A stretch of 64,000 nt of DNA from Prionace glauca (GCA_037974335.1 CM075740.1:13351071-13415070); one strand, 5' to 3'; counted from the stretch's first letter, positions 40,763 through 51,959 are shown. Translations and numbers: made by a program. The notes: a model not told the origin generated them from the sequence alone.

Positions 40763-40944
40763 TGTGAGAGGAAGAACAGTACTTGAGGAGAGACAGCAAT
40801 TAATGGTATCAGTGAAAGTGGGGACAAAAAAAGAAATTTGGATGATCAGTAATTAAGTGGAAACATGGTCAACATGGGTCCAATGGAGAAAATGAGTTGT
40901 GAAAGCGAATGAGGCGACATGTAAGGAAAACAAATCCGATTCAA

Positions 40945-41110
40945 CTGTGATGCATGCAAAATATTTCTTCCTCATTTCGCTCCTAAATAGCCTCGCTTTA
41001 ATAAAAGAGTGTGCTCTATTATTCCTGGGTTGTGTTATTTGTGGAAATAATCTCTCTGGACCTACCATATCACATTCGTTGATCATTTTAAATACTTCGA
41101 TTAGGTAGAT
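40945..41110 (-). mobile_element. Old CR1-like fragment (antisense)
   Basis: atatttcttcctcatttcgc, then gaaataatctctctggac and attttaaatacttcgattag. A shared remnant lies at 60,410-60,515 in copy 2. The stretch 41,115-41,610 has nothing recognisable. Confidence 0.55.
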
Positions 41111-41614
41111 AGAGTGCAACGGAAGGCAGACATTGAGTTGCCTTGAGCGATTTAGCACAAAAATGTGTTCCAATCTGTATTCTCATGAAGAGTTTTAACT
41201 CTCTTTACTATAAGCAGGCAGTTTAGCAAAGCCACACAAATTGTTGCTTCAGCCATAACCTCATATCAATCAAGAAACAGGGGATCCTGAAACATTTCCA
41301 GTCACCTTTGTGCGAAATAACAGTGTTGGAAAGTTATGCCTTCTCAAGTATGCCTCTGGCCGTCTGTATATAAGGCAGTTCCAAGTAAGGACAAAGTTCA
41401 ACATTTTTTGCTGAACCAGTGTTCCTCCATCTTTTATTGGTATTCAGTATGCTTCCATTATGCAACATGGTCCAAATTGTAGAACATGCTCTTGACTCCA
41501 TCTACCCTCAGGTGCATTGTTTTAAGATACTGTTTCCACAATCCTTGCTAAAATAGAAATGCTTTTTTAAAATTACTGGATTGTAATTTTGGAAATAGCT
41601 GAGTTTCTTCTAGT

Positions 41615-41935
41615 GCCTGGGGGAGATTCACCAGAATGTTGCCTGTGCTATGGTTATTTTTCATAAGGCAGAGAAAGCCGAGGTGTTAGCTCATCGAGGT
41701 GCACAAAATTATGAACGATATAGACAGGAAGAAACCTTTCGCCTCAGTAGAGGGGTCAATAACTAGGGAGCATGAATTTAAAGTAAGGAGCTGGGGATTT
41801 GAAGAAATTCTTCTTCAGCCAGAGGCTGCTGGGAATCTGGAATTCATTGTCTGAAAGGATGGTGAAGGGAGGAACCCTCACGGCATTTAATCAGCCTTCT
41901 GATGAGGAATTGAAAAGTCACTGCATGCTGGACTA
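41615..41935 (+). mobile_element. CR1-like 3' fragment, decayed
   Basis: attcaccagaatgttgcctg, gtgcacaaaattatgaacga, atctggaattcattgtctga and aaccctcacggcatttaatc follow CR1 order. No open frame. Confidence 0.65.
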
Positions 41936-42164
41936 CCGGCGTAGTGCTGGCAATTGAATTAGAAGAGATAGGTTTTGGTAGTCGGCACAGACGCGAAGAG
42001 ACTCGTTATGGGTTGGATACTCCCCTGTAGCTTTAAAGGGCGAGGAAATACCCAGCACGGACAACGGAAATGCCCCTTGACCTCGGGCGGAAATTTCCGG
42101 TCTCGATTGAGCGAGACCGTAAAACCCTCGCAGCTCAGTGTGAAAACCGAAATACAGCACTCCA

Positions 42165-42470
42165 GATGTAAGAACGTAAGAAATAGGAGCAAGAGTAGGC
42201 CATCTAGCCCTTCGAGCCTGCCCCGCCATTCAATAAGATCATGGCTGATCTGTCGCTGCTCAGTTCCACTTTCCCACTTTCTCCCCATAACCCTTAATTC
42301 CCTTGTCTATGAGAAACCTATCTACCCGTGACTGAAATACATTTAGCGAGGTAGCCTCCACCACTTCAACGGGCAGAGAATTCCAGAGATTCACCACCCT
42401 TTGAGTGAAGAAGTTCCTCCTCAACTCTGATCTAAACTGCACCCCACCCCCCCATTATCTTGAGGCTGTG
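42165..42470 (-). mobile_element. CR1 LINE 3' fragment (antisense)
   Basis: aagaacgtaagaaataggag tail, then ttcaccaccctttgagtgaa. The minus-strand frame reads [20 protein letters not shown]. Confidence 0.88.
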
Positions 42471-42529
42471 ATCTGATCAAGACTGTAGACAACAGAAAGA
42501 ATGACTTCCTCACTCTTTATTTTCAATGC

Positions 42530-43375
42530 CCTTGTGATATAGGCGGGCATTCTGTCTGATATCTAATTTAACTTCTGTTCATGAGGTTTTTAGTGACTGA
42601 TGCACAGGAACCCCCAAATCGCTTTGTTCATTCAAAGCATCTCGCCTCTTTTGGTGAATATTTCGAGCTGCTCGCTATCATATCTTGGTCACAGAATTCA
42701 CAGATCCACTCACTTAGTTTATCTATGAAATTCTACCCAATGGTCATCCAGCTTCCGGTGCCTCCCTAACTTAATCTGATCTGCAGACATGTTTATAAAA
42801 CTCTCTAACCCTCAATTTGATCGGCAAAATGATCTCGTTCCAGAAATGATCCTCAGGAAACTTTATTTGCCACTTCCAGCCAATCAGGGAACAAATCCTT
42901 TCTCAGTACTTTCTCTCTCCTGCCCACAGCAAATTCCCCTCCTTTCCATTCAAATAAATAATTTATTCGTTTTGTCGCTGGGTCTCTTTTGTGTCTCCTT
43001 GTTTCGGACTCACTCACGGTTGAAAATCTTTCTCTGTGTTACCGTATCACACCTTTTCCTAACATTAAAGCCGCATATTACACCTCCGCATCCTCTCCTC
43101 AGAGAAAAAATATTCATTTTCCTGATAGGTACATAGTCCCACTTCCAGTAAAAACCTGGCAAATAGTTTTTCCACTTTCTCATGTCCCACAAGATCATTT
43201 TTGAGGTATGTAGACCATAGATGAGTACAATTCTATAAAAGTCTAATAAATCCCCGGATATTTTGGTTTGTTCTTCCGGAAGTGCACCAGCACCTTGTTT
43301 GCACTTTGTACCAACTGCGCAACTTTTTGCTACTTTTAACAATTAATGTCTTGCAAGCCCATATCTAACTAAGAA
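42530..43375 (-). mobile_element. Old LINE RT remnants (antisense)
   Basis: acttctgttcatgaggtttt, aaatgatcctcaggaaactt and caagatcatttttgaggtat follow reversed LINE ORF2 text. From about 42,845 the stretch is paralogous to 61,275-61,810. Confidence 0.5.
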
Positions 43376-44100
43376 ATAAAGCAACGATATATCAAACGGA
43401 TGTCCAGTCGACTTTGTGAAACGCATGACGATGAAGTTTTTTTTAAAAAAGCAGACTTTATTCTGAGCTGGTTTGAGTCAATGCCTCACTGAAAATGCAT
43501 CTGGGCAAGTTGACTGATTAGTAAAGCGTTTGCTTCAGTATAATAGGCCAATTAAAGCAATCGGATACTTAAAAAAATGATTTGCATGACCAGAACCTAC
43601 ATTGTATCGGGTATATTAAAAATGAAACAGTGACAGAATTTGCCCTGAATTTTCATTACCAGGTGGTTTAAAATGTCCGTCGTTTTATGTGTTTTTGTAA
43701 ATCTCGGGATGCAGTTCAGCACTTTCAATACAATGGCGGAATATAACTCGACGATAAAAGTTGCAATATTCATGGTGTTAATTTAATGTCATCGATCGTC
43801 TCCTTGTTGAGCCTGGATGTCATTTGCTGTAAATACAATGTTCAGAATATCACAATGATATAATCTAACTATTTAATTCCCTTTAGAATGTTGCCATTAA
43901 TTGTTTTTCAGGGGAAGAGAGAGAATAACAGAACATGAGTCGCGATAAGGGTATAATGATTTTATTACACAGCGGTATCAATGTCATTACACTGAAGCTT
44001 TGATCCATTCAGAGTGAACACAGTTAAATTGAAATTAAGGGAATCAGCCGATCTGCTACAAACTGTGATGAACTGTTTGAAATGTTCCACTATTTGCCGA

Positions 44101-44106
44101 TTTATT
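44101..44106 (-). terminator. Light-chain polyadenylation signal
   Basis: AATAAA on the minus strand, 54 bases downstream of the C-exon stop. The same signal is kept at 62,533-62,538 behind the second C exon. Confidence 0.6.
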
Positions 44107-44159
44107 TAGAAATAAAACTTTACTAACGGCAAAATACAAAAACGCTTTCGATGCATGTA

Positions 44160-44482
44160 TCACATACAGCTGGATCTGGAGATGCTTGTTTGAAGCGGGT
44201 TTGCTTGAGTCTCGTGTTTAACCACACAGGAGTAAAGCTCGTGTGAGTTCCACTCTGAGGCTGACAGAGTCAGATAACTGCTCACACTGAACGTGTTGTC
44301 CGCCTCCTGCTGGATCCGACTGGTCTGAACCCCATTCCCTCTGACGCTGCCATCGACAGTCCATTCAATCTCCGCAGCTCCTGGGTTAAAACCGCTCACC
44401 AAACACACCAGGGTCGCCATGTTCTTCGCTGTGATTTGATCCGATGAAGGCGGAAGGAGAGACACAGTGGGGCTCCGTGGAC
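44160..44482 (-). CDS. Light-chain constant-domain exon, cluster 1
   Basis: Acceptor ctttccag before the exon; TGA at 44,162-44,160. It encodes a C1-set Ig domain: TLVCLVSGFNPG (first Cys), IEWTVDG (core Trp), NTFSVSSYLTLSASEWNSHE, ELYSCVVKHE (second Cys), and a penultimate Cys (SRSSCM) for the heavy-chain disulfide. Confidence 0.96.
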
Positions 44483-47400
44483 CTGGAAAGTAGAGACAAG
44501 GATCGCACATCCATTAAAAATCAGCATAAATGACTGAATCATTGTTCCACCTTCTTCAAATTGTTTTTTTAAGTCGGTATTATTCTACAGGAATGTATAG
44601 ATTTTATACATTGGAGTCTTATTGATACCAAATGCAAAAAGGCCGGGACTCTGTTTCTAGAACATATACAACCTGAGAAGGTTTTTCTTTTTTCCCTGAA
44701 AGGACAGGAACATACAAATAAAATCTGATCTAAAGGAAATAGTGGAGTTTGAAATATTAAAGAGAAAAATAGGAAGGGAGTTTCAATGCATCTACTTGTG
44801 ATCTGAGGCAACGCAGCCCGAGCCAAAACCTCGATTCTAAACTGTGAAATCGATTGTTTGCTTCTGTCACCATTTACCTCTCTAACGCAAGTCCTACATA
44901 CAGGACTGATATTTGGGTTTGTGAACATTCTTTGCCACGGCTTCACACCGTGTCCCGCCCAGACCAACAGTGACGATCTACCGTAAATCTTAACAAATAT
45001 CTCCCTGTCGCAATGGAAATGTTTGGAGACATTTTTTCGGAGTGGAGTGTCACAAACGATTTGTTGCAGCTGAGAGGAAGAGTTTCTAATAAATATTGTA
45101 AACAATTCTAATATATAACAACATAACTTAATGACACCCTCAAAAGGCCAGTAATAAATCAAACATGTCCTCATAATTATTTATCTCACAGACCTTGTCG
45201 TCAAAGCAGATGGACTGTGAGATCTTTCTGTGCTTCGGTAGGGAGCCATGATTCTGACATTGGAAGAATGATTCTACTTCACAAACACTTAATTGTGAGG
45301 ATGTTCTGAGGCCGTGGTCGGCGCTATGTCAATGCAGGTTTGCATTTTCGTTCCTTTGACATTAGTCGATATTCGCAAAGCTGAAAGGGCGTTGTATCAT
45401 AATCTTGTCTCTTTAAGTGACCATTTACCGCTTTAGTTACCATCTATCACAGTCAATGGGAAACGCTCAGTAAATACGTTAATATATTGTAAGGCTTCGA
45501 AGAAAGGGTTCCGATATGAATATCCATTTCAAACTAAAAGTATCAGGCTAATCTTTTACAATTCGCCCTGACATTGAGGTATTGTGTCGCTACAACAGCA
45601 ATATGGGTTTTGTCGCTGTCGGTAAAAAATCCATTGTCTTTGGAGCTAGAAATTCGTCTTATATTTTTGTTGGAATGGAATTTGGATGTTGAAACTGAGT
45701 CGGCAGACAAATGCCGCAAGCCCTTATTTCAAACCTGGTATCTTCTTCCTGCGCCCCCGAGAGTTTCGTTGGATCAATTCAAATGTTTGCACCGATGAGC
45801 GAGTGTGAAGACCGAGTTATATTTAACGGACTTAAGTGAATTATTTTTACAGCGGCATTTTCACCAGATCTGATTTCTTAAAGTAACAACTCAAATATTC
45901 AAAAGCATTTTTTCCCTTTTTGCCTCATGCTGGTCCATTTCACCGTAATATCGCCCAGTAAGCAAATGACTTGAAGAAGCAAGTAATAAAAAAGGGAAAG
46001 TAAGATTGAGAAGGGAAGAGACCCTGACCACAGCTTTCCAATCGGGCCCGGAGCAGGTTTGACTCTCGGAGGCAGGAAGAGAAATGAAATTGTCAAAGGG
46101 CGAAAGGTGGGTGGCATAATTATAGACCAGTGAACCTAACCTCACTGAAGGGAGAACCAATGGAATAAACGCGGTATAATCAAATATAGCGATCACGGCT
46201 TTGCTGCCGGAAGATCTCACCCCATAGCGTTAATTGGTATTGTTGAGCAGGCAGCATGAAGCGGTGAATTACGGCAATATTTTTGGTATAGTTTACATGG
46301 ATTTTAGCAAGGCCCTTGTTAACTTCACACATAGGATGAACAGGTTGAATCCGAAATTGGCTCAGAGGCAGGGAAGAAAGGGTCCGTATATCAATGAGTG
46401 CCTGTATGATTGTTCTTCGATGACACAAATTTGGCAGTGTGGTTGCGAACAAGAAAGCTGGATAATGCAGGAAGACAATGGACTAGTTAGATTAGTGCAC
46501 CGGCGACAAATGGAATTAAATGCCGAAAAGTGTGAGGAACTGCACTTCAGGAAGACCAACAAGACAAGCGAGTACACTGTACAGATGGGAAAATGCCGAG
46601 AAATGTAGAGAAAATTAGTGAACAGAAAACGCAGGTCCACAGATTCTGAAGGCGGCTGAGCAACTGGATATGGTAGCAAAGAAGGCATAGGAGGCATTTA
46701 CATTTATAAGCTGAGGTAGAGCTTGTTAGAGCTTTGAGGTTATGCTGAAACTGCTGGAAAGACGCATAGGAAAAATGTAATTGTACGAGAACGAGTACAG
46801 GAAGATCTAGAGAGATGTCGGCTGGAATGGAATATTTAGTTATAAGTAAGTATTGAATTGTCCTTTTTCTTCGGAACAGACGAGGCTGAACGTAAATCCA
46901 TTTGAGAGTATAATATTCTGAGGTGTCTGGGCAGAATGGATCGGAAAACAGTATTGCCAATGGTTGAGGGGTCGATAAGAACAGAACGTGGATTTGTCGT
47001 TAGAAGTAGAAGGTTTAGCGGAGATTGGAAGGGAATAGTTTCACCCAGAGGGATGTGGAACCTACTGCCGGAGAGGCTGTTATTGGCAAATTAATGGTCA
47101 ATTAAACGAACATAGAATGTGTAATTTAAAGGCTAATGAATAAATGTTAGATTGTTCCTTGTGAACCAGTGCAGACACGATTGGCCAAGTAGAATGCAAC
47201 AATTTTGCAAAGATATACCATTCTATGATTCTGCGAATATATTATATTGCTTTTCTCCCTCATTGACGCACAGGCGCTACAATGTGGATATCTATAAGGT
47301 ACACTGCCGGAACTCAGACAACAGCTTCCAAACCAGCCATGTCTTCCACTGGACCAACACACGGGCACCAAATGCACGGCTACAACACCAGATGGTAAAT

Positions 47401-49711
47401 CCCCAACAAGCCACACAGCATCCCAAAGTAGAACTGTACCGCCTGTCCTTCACTGTCGCCTGGCCAAAATCTCTTAACTCCCTTCCTAACAGCTCTGCGG
47501 TGTACCTATGACACTTGGATGACATTGGTTTGAGAATGCGGCTTGCCACCACTTTATCCATGGATATTAGGCGGGGTGGGGGGATGGGGTTGGTGCAATG
47601 AATGTTACCCTTCTGATCACATCCCATCAGTCAAATAATATTGGCAGTAATCTCCATCTTTTGTTCTATTACTACTGACAGTCACAGAACCAACAACAAT
47701 CTGAACGAGTCCACAATAATACTCAAAAACCTGACCACCTTATTCCGGGACATTCCAAAACAGGTTGAATGGGAAGAAAATGAATCATAATTTCCGAAGA
47801 ACATAAGAACATAAGAACATAAGAAATAGGAGCAGGAGTATGCCATCTGGCCCTTTGAGCCTGCCCCGCCATTCAATAAGATCATGGCTGATCTGTCGTG
47901 GCTCAGCTCCACCTTCCCGCCCTCTTCCCATAACCTTTAATCCCTTCTCTTATCAAAAACCCATCAACCCAATTCTTAAACATATTTAGCGAGGTAGCCT
48001 CCACCACTTCAACGGGCAGAGAATTCCAGAGATTCACCACCCTTTGAGTGAAGAAGTTCCTCCTCAACTCTGTTCTAAACCGCCTCCCCTTTACCTTGAG
48101 GCTGTGCCCCCTAGTCCTACTGTCTTTTTTGAGCGGGAAGAGTCTCTCCATCTCTATCCTATCCATCCCATTCATCATCTTATACGTCTCAATGAGATCT
48201 CCCCTCATTCTTCTAAACTCTAACGAGTACAAGCCTAATTTATTCAGCCTCTCCTCATAGCTCAATCCCCTCAACTCCGGTATCAGCTATTCCACACATC
48301 ATTGGTATTTGTTGCGATGTGATCCAGTTCCAATCAGGGTCGATTATTCCTGGCGGAATTCCGGCAACAATATGGTTATTTTGGTCACCAAAATAATGCA
48401 AAATATTAGGCTGAGAATTTTGTACTGAACGGTTTTCAGTGAGTTTGGGGACCAGGGGGAGTGAGTCGCACCCACTCACCACACTATCATTCCGCAGACA
48501 TAATGCAACCTTGCTTTGAATGGAATGAAACAGCCTGATGTAAACGCTTAGAATGCAATTCTAACCCTTTAAACCAGACTACAGGGGCAGCGTATGAAAG
48601 AACCTGAACCACTGTGTCCCCTCATACAATCATGGAATTATAGACCACACTAGGTGGCCGATTGTAGCTTGTACAAACTTCCCCATTTAGCTCATTTGCA
48701 TGCCTGTTTTTGCACTTTTGAAATGTTTATCGTCTTGCTAATTATAGTTCCGCTCGCAGTGTTCATACAGTTCGGGCACTCCACTCCTAACACGGGCTAA
48801 GCGAAGGGAAACATTCCATCTTTTTGCAATCGCATTCTCAATCATCTCCTCGCACTGCCGGCTGGATCAGATGGTTCAAAATTCTGCCCAGTCCCAGCAG
48901 ATCAGACCGGAAGCTTCCAGTGAAATGAGTTTCACTCGTAATTAAAATGTCCCTTTACCCTATCACATAACAGCACACACTCCAGACAATCGCCTGAGTT
49001 CTGAGCCCTGCTATCACTGAAATATCATTTCCTGCTGAATCAAAGATAACAATATTTTAGGAGCAATCATTTTGATTTGCACGAATTCAGTCCACCTATC
49101 CGACCGTCTCCAAGTACATTTTGTTATTTAGAAAGCGTCACAAATGTTAGAGGAGAGTTAAGTGATTTACTTACTGCCCAGATTCAACATCGTTCCGCTC
49201 CCGAAAATGAATCTATATGGACTGCTGAGCCGAGCACCACAGTAATAATCTGTAGCGTCCTCCGATTGCACGTTGGTGATGGTTAAATGCATCTTCGTTC
49301 TTGATGAGTCCACAGACCCGGCAAATCGATTCGGAATACCCGAAGCCAGACCATAGTACTCGGACCAAACAAGCACAGGGGCGCTGTCGGGTTTCTGCCA
49401 GTACCAGCTCGCCCCGTTGCTGCCAATGGTGCCTCCGGACATGGTGCAAGTGATGGTGACGGTCTTTCCCGGTGAGGACGAAATGGATCCTGGTTGGGTC
49501 AGGACAGGATCCGCAATTGTACCTGGTGAAATGCAAAGTATTGTCAGTCACACACTGTGAAATGTTGAATATAGCTCACAATTCAGGTTCGTTAAAACAC
49601 AAGCGCAAAAGCAGATAATGTGAATACAATGAGTGTTACATCAGGCCGACGCCCGTACTTACTGTGGAAACAGAGTATCAGTGCGGCGAGAACTCCAATC
49701 GATTGTGTCAT
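44160..49711 (-). CDS. Immunoglobulin light chain, germline-joined V-J plus C (lambda-like)
   Basis: A complete minus-strand gene of three exons: leader 49663-49711, V-J 49175-49522, C 44160-44482. Joined in phase they give one light chain: signal peptide, V domain (ADPVLTQPGSISSSPG ... WYWQKP ... ATDYYC), J (FIFGSGTMLNLG) and C domain (SPRSPTVSLLPP ... SRSSCM). V runs straight into J with no recombination signal, so the gene is already joined in the germline, as known for some cartilaginous-fish light-chain classes. An octamer promoter, consensus splice sites and a polyadenylation signal are present. Lambda-like (type II) is my best guess from the germline joining and the GP1BB linkage; sigma-type is the alternative. 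It points towards GP1BB. Confidence 0.92.
46095..47110 (+). mobile_element. CR1 LINE fragment, decayed, in the J-C intron
   Basis: aattatagaccagtgaacct, gtttacatggattttagcaa (VYMDFSK), aatgccgaaaagtgtgagga and gtttcacccagagggatgtg in CR1 order, opposite to the light-chain gene. Confidence 0.72.
47270..47640 (+). mobile_element. Fragment of the second LINE family in the J-C intron
   Basis: The frame reads HPKVELYRLSFTVAWPKSLN then SLPNSSAVYL, matching the C-terminal end of the LINE family at 53,640-55,195. Truncated on both sides. Confidence 0.7.
47801..48289 (-). mobile_element. CR1 LINE 3' fragment (antisense) in the J-C intron
   Basis: Reversed tail gaacataagaacataagaac. The minus-strand frame is [20 protein letters not shown] and [20 protein letters not shown]. 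Close to 8,787-9,481 and 59,346-60,269; a young subfamily. Confidence 0.92.
48694..48701. promoter_or_regulatory. Octamer motif in the J-C intron
   Basis: ATTTGCAT on the plus strand, about 475 bases into the intron. Octamers bind Oct-1/Oct-2, and J-C introns of light-chain genes can carry enhancers. A single 8-base match is weak evidence. Confidence 0.25.
49175..49522 (-). CDS. Germline-fused V-J exon
   Basis: Acceptor catttcaccag before 49,522; donor gtaagt at 49,174-49,169. 115 codons plus split ends. The V set is complete: TVTITC, WYWQKP, GIPNRFAGSVDSS, TITNVQSEDATDYYC. CDR3 GARLSSPYRF passes directly into FIFGSGTMLNLG (J motif FGSGT). There is no heptamer/nonamer between V and J and no stop. 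Confidence 0.95.
49663..49711 (-). CDS. Light-chain leader exon
   Basis: ATG at 49,711, then MTQSIGVLAALILCFH, a typical hydrophobic signal peptide. Donor gtaagt at 49,662-49,657. A 140-base intron separates it from the V-J exon, normal for Ig V genes. Confidence 0.93.
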
Positions 49712-49785
49712 GGTGAAGGTTTGGGGAGAGGAAGAAGGAAAATAAAGCCTGACACGAACGCGCTTCTGAGTCCATTCCAACCTCT

Positions 49786-49840
49786 CCTTAAAAAGACTCA
49801 AACACCGCAAGGCGAATGAATATTAATAACGTATGCAAAT
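49786..49840 (-). promoter_or_regulatory. Light-chain V promoter: octamer and TATA-like box
   Basis: In gene orientation, ATTTGCAT (49,840-49,833) is the exact light-chain octamer. It stands about 120 bases upstream of the ATG, and CTTTTTAAGG (49,795-49,786) lies about 37 bases further on as a TATA-like box. This is the orientation and order expected for VL promoters. Confidence 0.75.
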
Positions 49841-50220
49841 TTCCTGTCACGTGTTATTAGGCTGAAGATCTCCATTTCGGTATTGTCTGATATTTGCAGA
49901 ATGAGCACGTCAGCCATTTTGGAAAAGAAGAAATATAAATCTCCCAAGGCACAGAATAGCATGTAAAATGGCTCAATACCCAACCCCCACCCTCCCCCAA
50001 AAAAACAAACGGTGCAGTGAAACATAAAACAGATTAAATGGATCGTGGCTTGATGTCCGGAAGCCTGCAGATTACAACAAATAAATGTTGCGGGCAGTAA
50101 GCTGTTTAATAGGCGTAACGTCCTTGGCGAATAAATGTAAGACGAAAAGTGTGAGTTGAGATTTCATGTGCACACAGAGAGGCGTAAGGCCGCATTTCTT
50201 GGTGGCTTTTCGCGATTGAT

Positions 50221-50400
50221 GAATAGAAAGATAGATAGGCAGACAGACAGACAGACAGATAGATAGATTGACAGACAAATAGATAGATACATCGACAGAT
50301 AGATAGATAGATGAATGGATGGATAGATAGACAGGCAGATAGATAGACAGACAGAGGAATAGAGATAACTAGTCAGATAGATACATAGACAGATGGCTAT
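50221..50400. repeat. GATA/GACA simple repeat
   Basis: About 180 bases of mixed agat/agac tetramers (for example gatagatagatagatgaatg). About 380 bases upstream of the light-chain octamer. The long minus-strand frame rich in Leu, Ser, Ile, Cys across it is an artefact. Confidence 0.93.
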
Positions 50401-50409
50401 GCGAAGTGA

Positions 50410-51955
50410 GTGAATGAAAGACAAGGCCCGAAGAACATTTCATTACCTACCGAGAATGTGATTAAATGCCAAGACTGCCCACTCAGCTTTATTCAAGTGT
50501 TGGAAACCCACGGCATCCACAGTGAGTTAAGCCTTGGCAAGTTGAAATGCCCGAGGAAGCAGAGCTTTCGCATGACTTTCATTGTTTGATTTGAGGGGCA
50601 TATTTGCTGTCATAGGAAACAATGAGTTTGAGAATGTCAATGCATTTGCCGACATCGGACTGAGCTGAAAATAGCCGTTTTTTAAAATCAGATTTCTGAT
50701 GACAGGTGGCCCTCCCCCCAACACCACCCTCTCCTCCCGCCGCACGACAGTATTGCAGAAGCCATCGTACAATGTTCTATTGCTCCCTCATTTGAAAAAT
50801 TAAAGGTTCTGTAAAGGAGCGATAGAACTGGAATTTCTGTCTTGGTCTTACTCCAGTTTTCGACATATTTTCTACCTTTTTGTCAGGGATTGTTAAATCA
50901 TTTTCCGCTTGCCCTTGATCCAGTTGTCTCCAGATCATTAAGAGTCGGAACATATTTACCCACCACCAGCCCTCTTCTGTTCCTGTTGCTGTTCACAGGT
51001 TATTTCAAATGTTTGCCTTCTGGTGATCAAACTTCCCGACATTTGAAGCAGCTCCTACTTTCTTTACGCAACATCTTTAAGAACATCTTTATCAAATCTG
51101 CTGTGCGGCTGCATGGAGAACAACTCCACGTTTCTAGTCCTTACATCTAACTGAGGACTTTTATCGCTGGAAACATGATAATACACCTTTCTGCACACTC
51201 TCCAAAGCTCTGAAATACTTAGGAAGAATATTGTGAAGAACTGGACGAATACTCTAGCTGGGGTCTAACAAAGATAAAAGGGTTAACATATTTGCTTGCA
51301 TTTGGACTCGGTTGTTGGAATTTTACTGAATCCCGTGTGGACAGAATGAAGGGTGGGGAAGGAATATTAAAATTTTACCATTAGTGGGAAAATTTCCAAA
51401 CGGCGGTCAGGGAGTGGGATCAGGAACAGATAGTTAAAGTGGTTAGGCTGAAAGTTATCGCAGGGTATTCACTGAAAGGATATGTCTCAGGTCCACGTCA
51501 TGCAGTGCAGTCAGTACCCAGGGAGTGAGAGGTTTAAGGCCTTGCCTGTGGCTGGAATGTACAGAGTTGACATCTGCATTGTGGAGAGAGGGAGACGGGC
51601 AGACAGTAGTTCGGTTTAATGCAAGAAGACAGCAGGAGCAAGAGAAGTGCCACCCTCATGACGTGTGAGTCGAATCGGAAAATGATTGGCATCGGGCCAG
51701 GAATGCAGGTTAAAGGTGACTGAAGACGGTAGGCAACTGAAATAACAGACAGAAAGCGGGCCGACTTCATGGAGATGTTAAAGTCCCAATATCTCCGATG
51801 TTTGCGTCCGACTGGAAGCAAAAGAGTAAAAGTTTGCGATTAGTGGCAGAGCTAAAGATTGGGAAGAATGTAAAAACAGACAAAGATTGACAAATAAAGT
51901 AATGACAAAGGAGAACTAAGAGTATGAGAGAATGTTAGCTGGATATATTAAAAGA
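50410..51955. other. No confidently recognised feature
   Basis: Patches such as 51,180-51,320 (ctgcacactctccaaagctc; ctggacgaatactctagct) look like very old antisense LINE text. No gene or clear repeat boundary can be drawn. Confidence 0.3.
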
Positions 51956-51959
51956 ATGT

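Larger units (their letters stand above)
35790..45830. repeat. Segmental duplication, copy 1 (light-chain cluster 1)
   Basis: Paralogous to 56,430-64,000: L2-like tail (35,790/56,430), old RT remnant (36,770/57,095), gcacttgag block (39,390/58,350), 40,790/60,290, 42,845/61,275, C exon and intron. Offsets change because each copy has its own insertions. Copy 1-specific: CR1s at 36,036, 37,265, 39,731 and 42,165, and the 38,535-39,365 block. Confidence 0.85.
44490..49168 (-). other. J-C intron of the light-chain gene
   Basis: About 4.7 kb. The C-proximal part (44,490-45,830) is almost identical to 62,920-64,000 of the second cluster. The J-proximal part holds LINE fragments (46,095-48,290), and 48,290-49,165 has no recognisable repeat but contains an octamer-like site. 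Confidence 0.8.

Noticed and set aside
43580-43587. Octamer ATTTGCAT downstream of the C exon, considered as a 3' enhancer
   Set aside because: The paralogous position in copy 2 (about 62,000) has no octamer and the surrounding sequence is not conserved.
44569-45174. Minus-strand frame of 201 codons, with a relative at 63,161-63,508
   Set aside because: It lies in the J-C intron. It is shared only because the introns are near-identical paralogues, and cluster 2 has a deletion that truncates it. No domain.
50164-50424. Minus-strand frame rich in Leu, Ser, Ile and Cys
   Set aside because: It is a translation of the GATA/GACA simple repeat.
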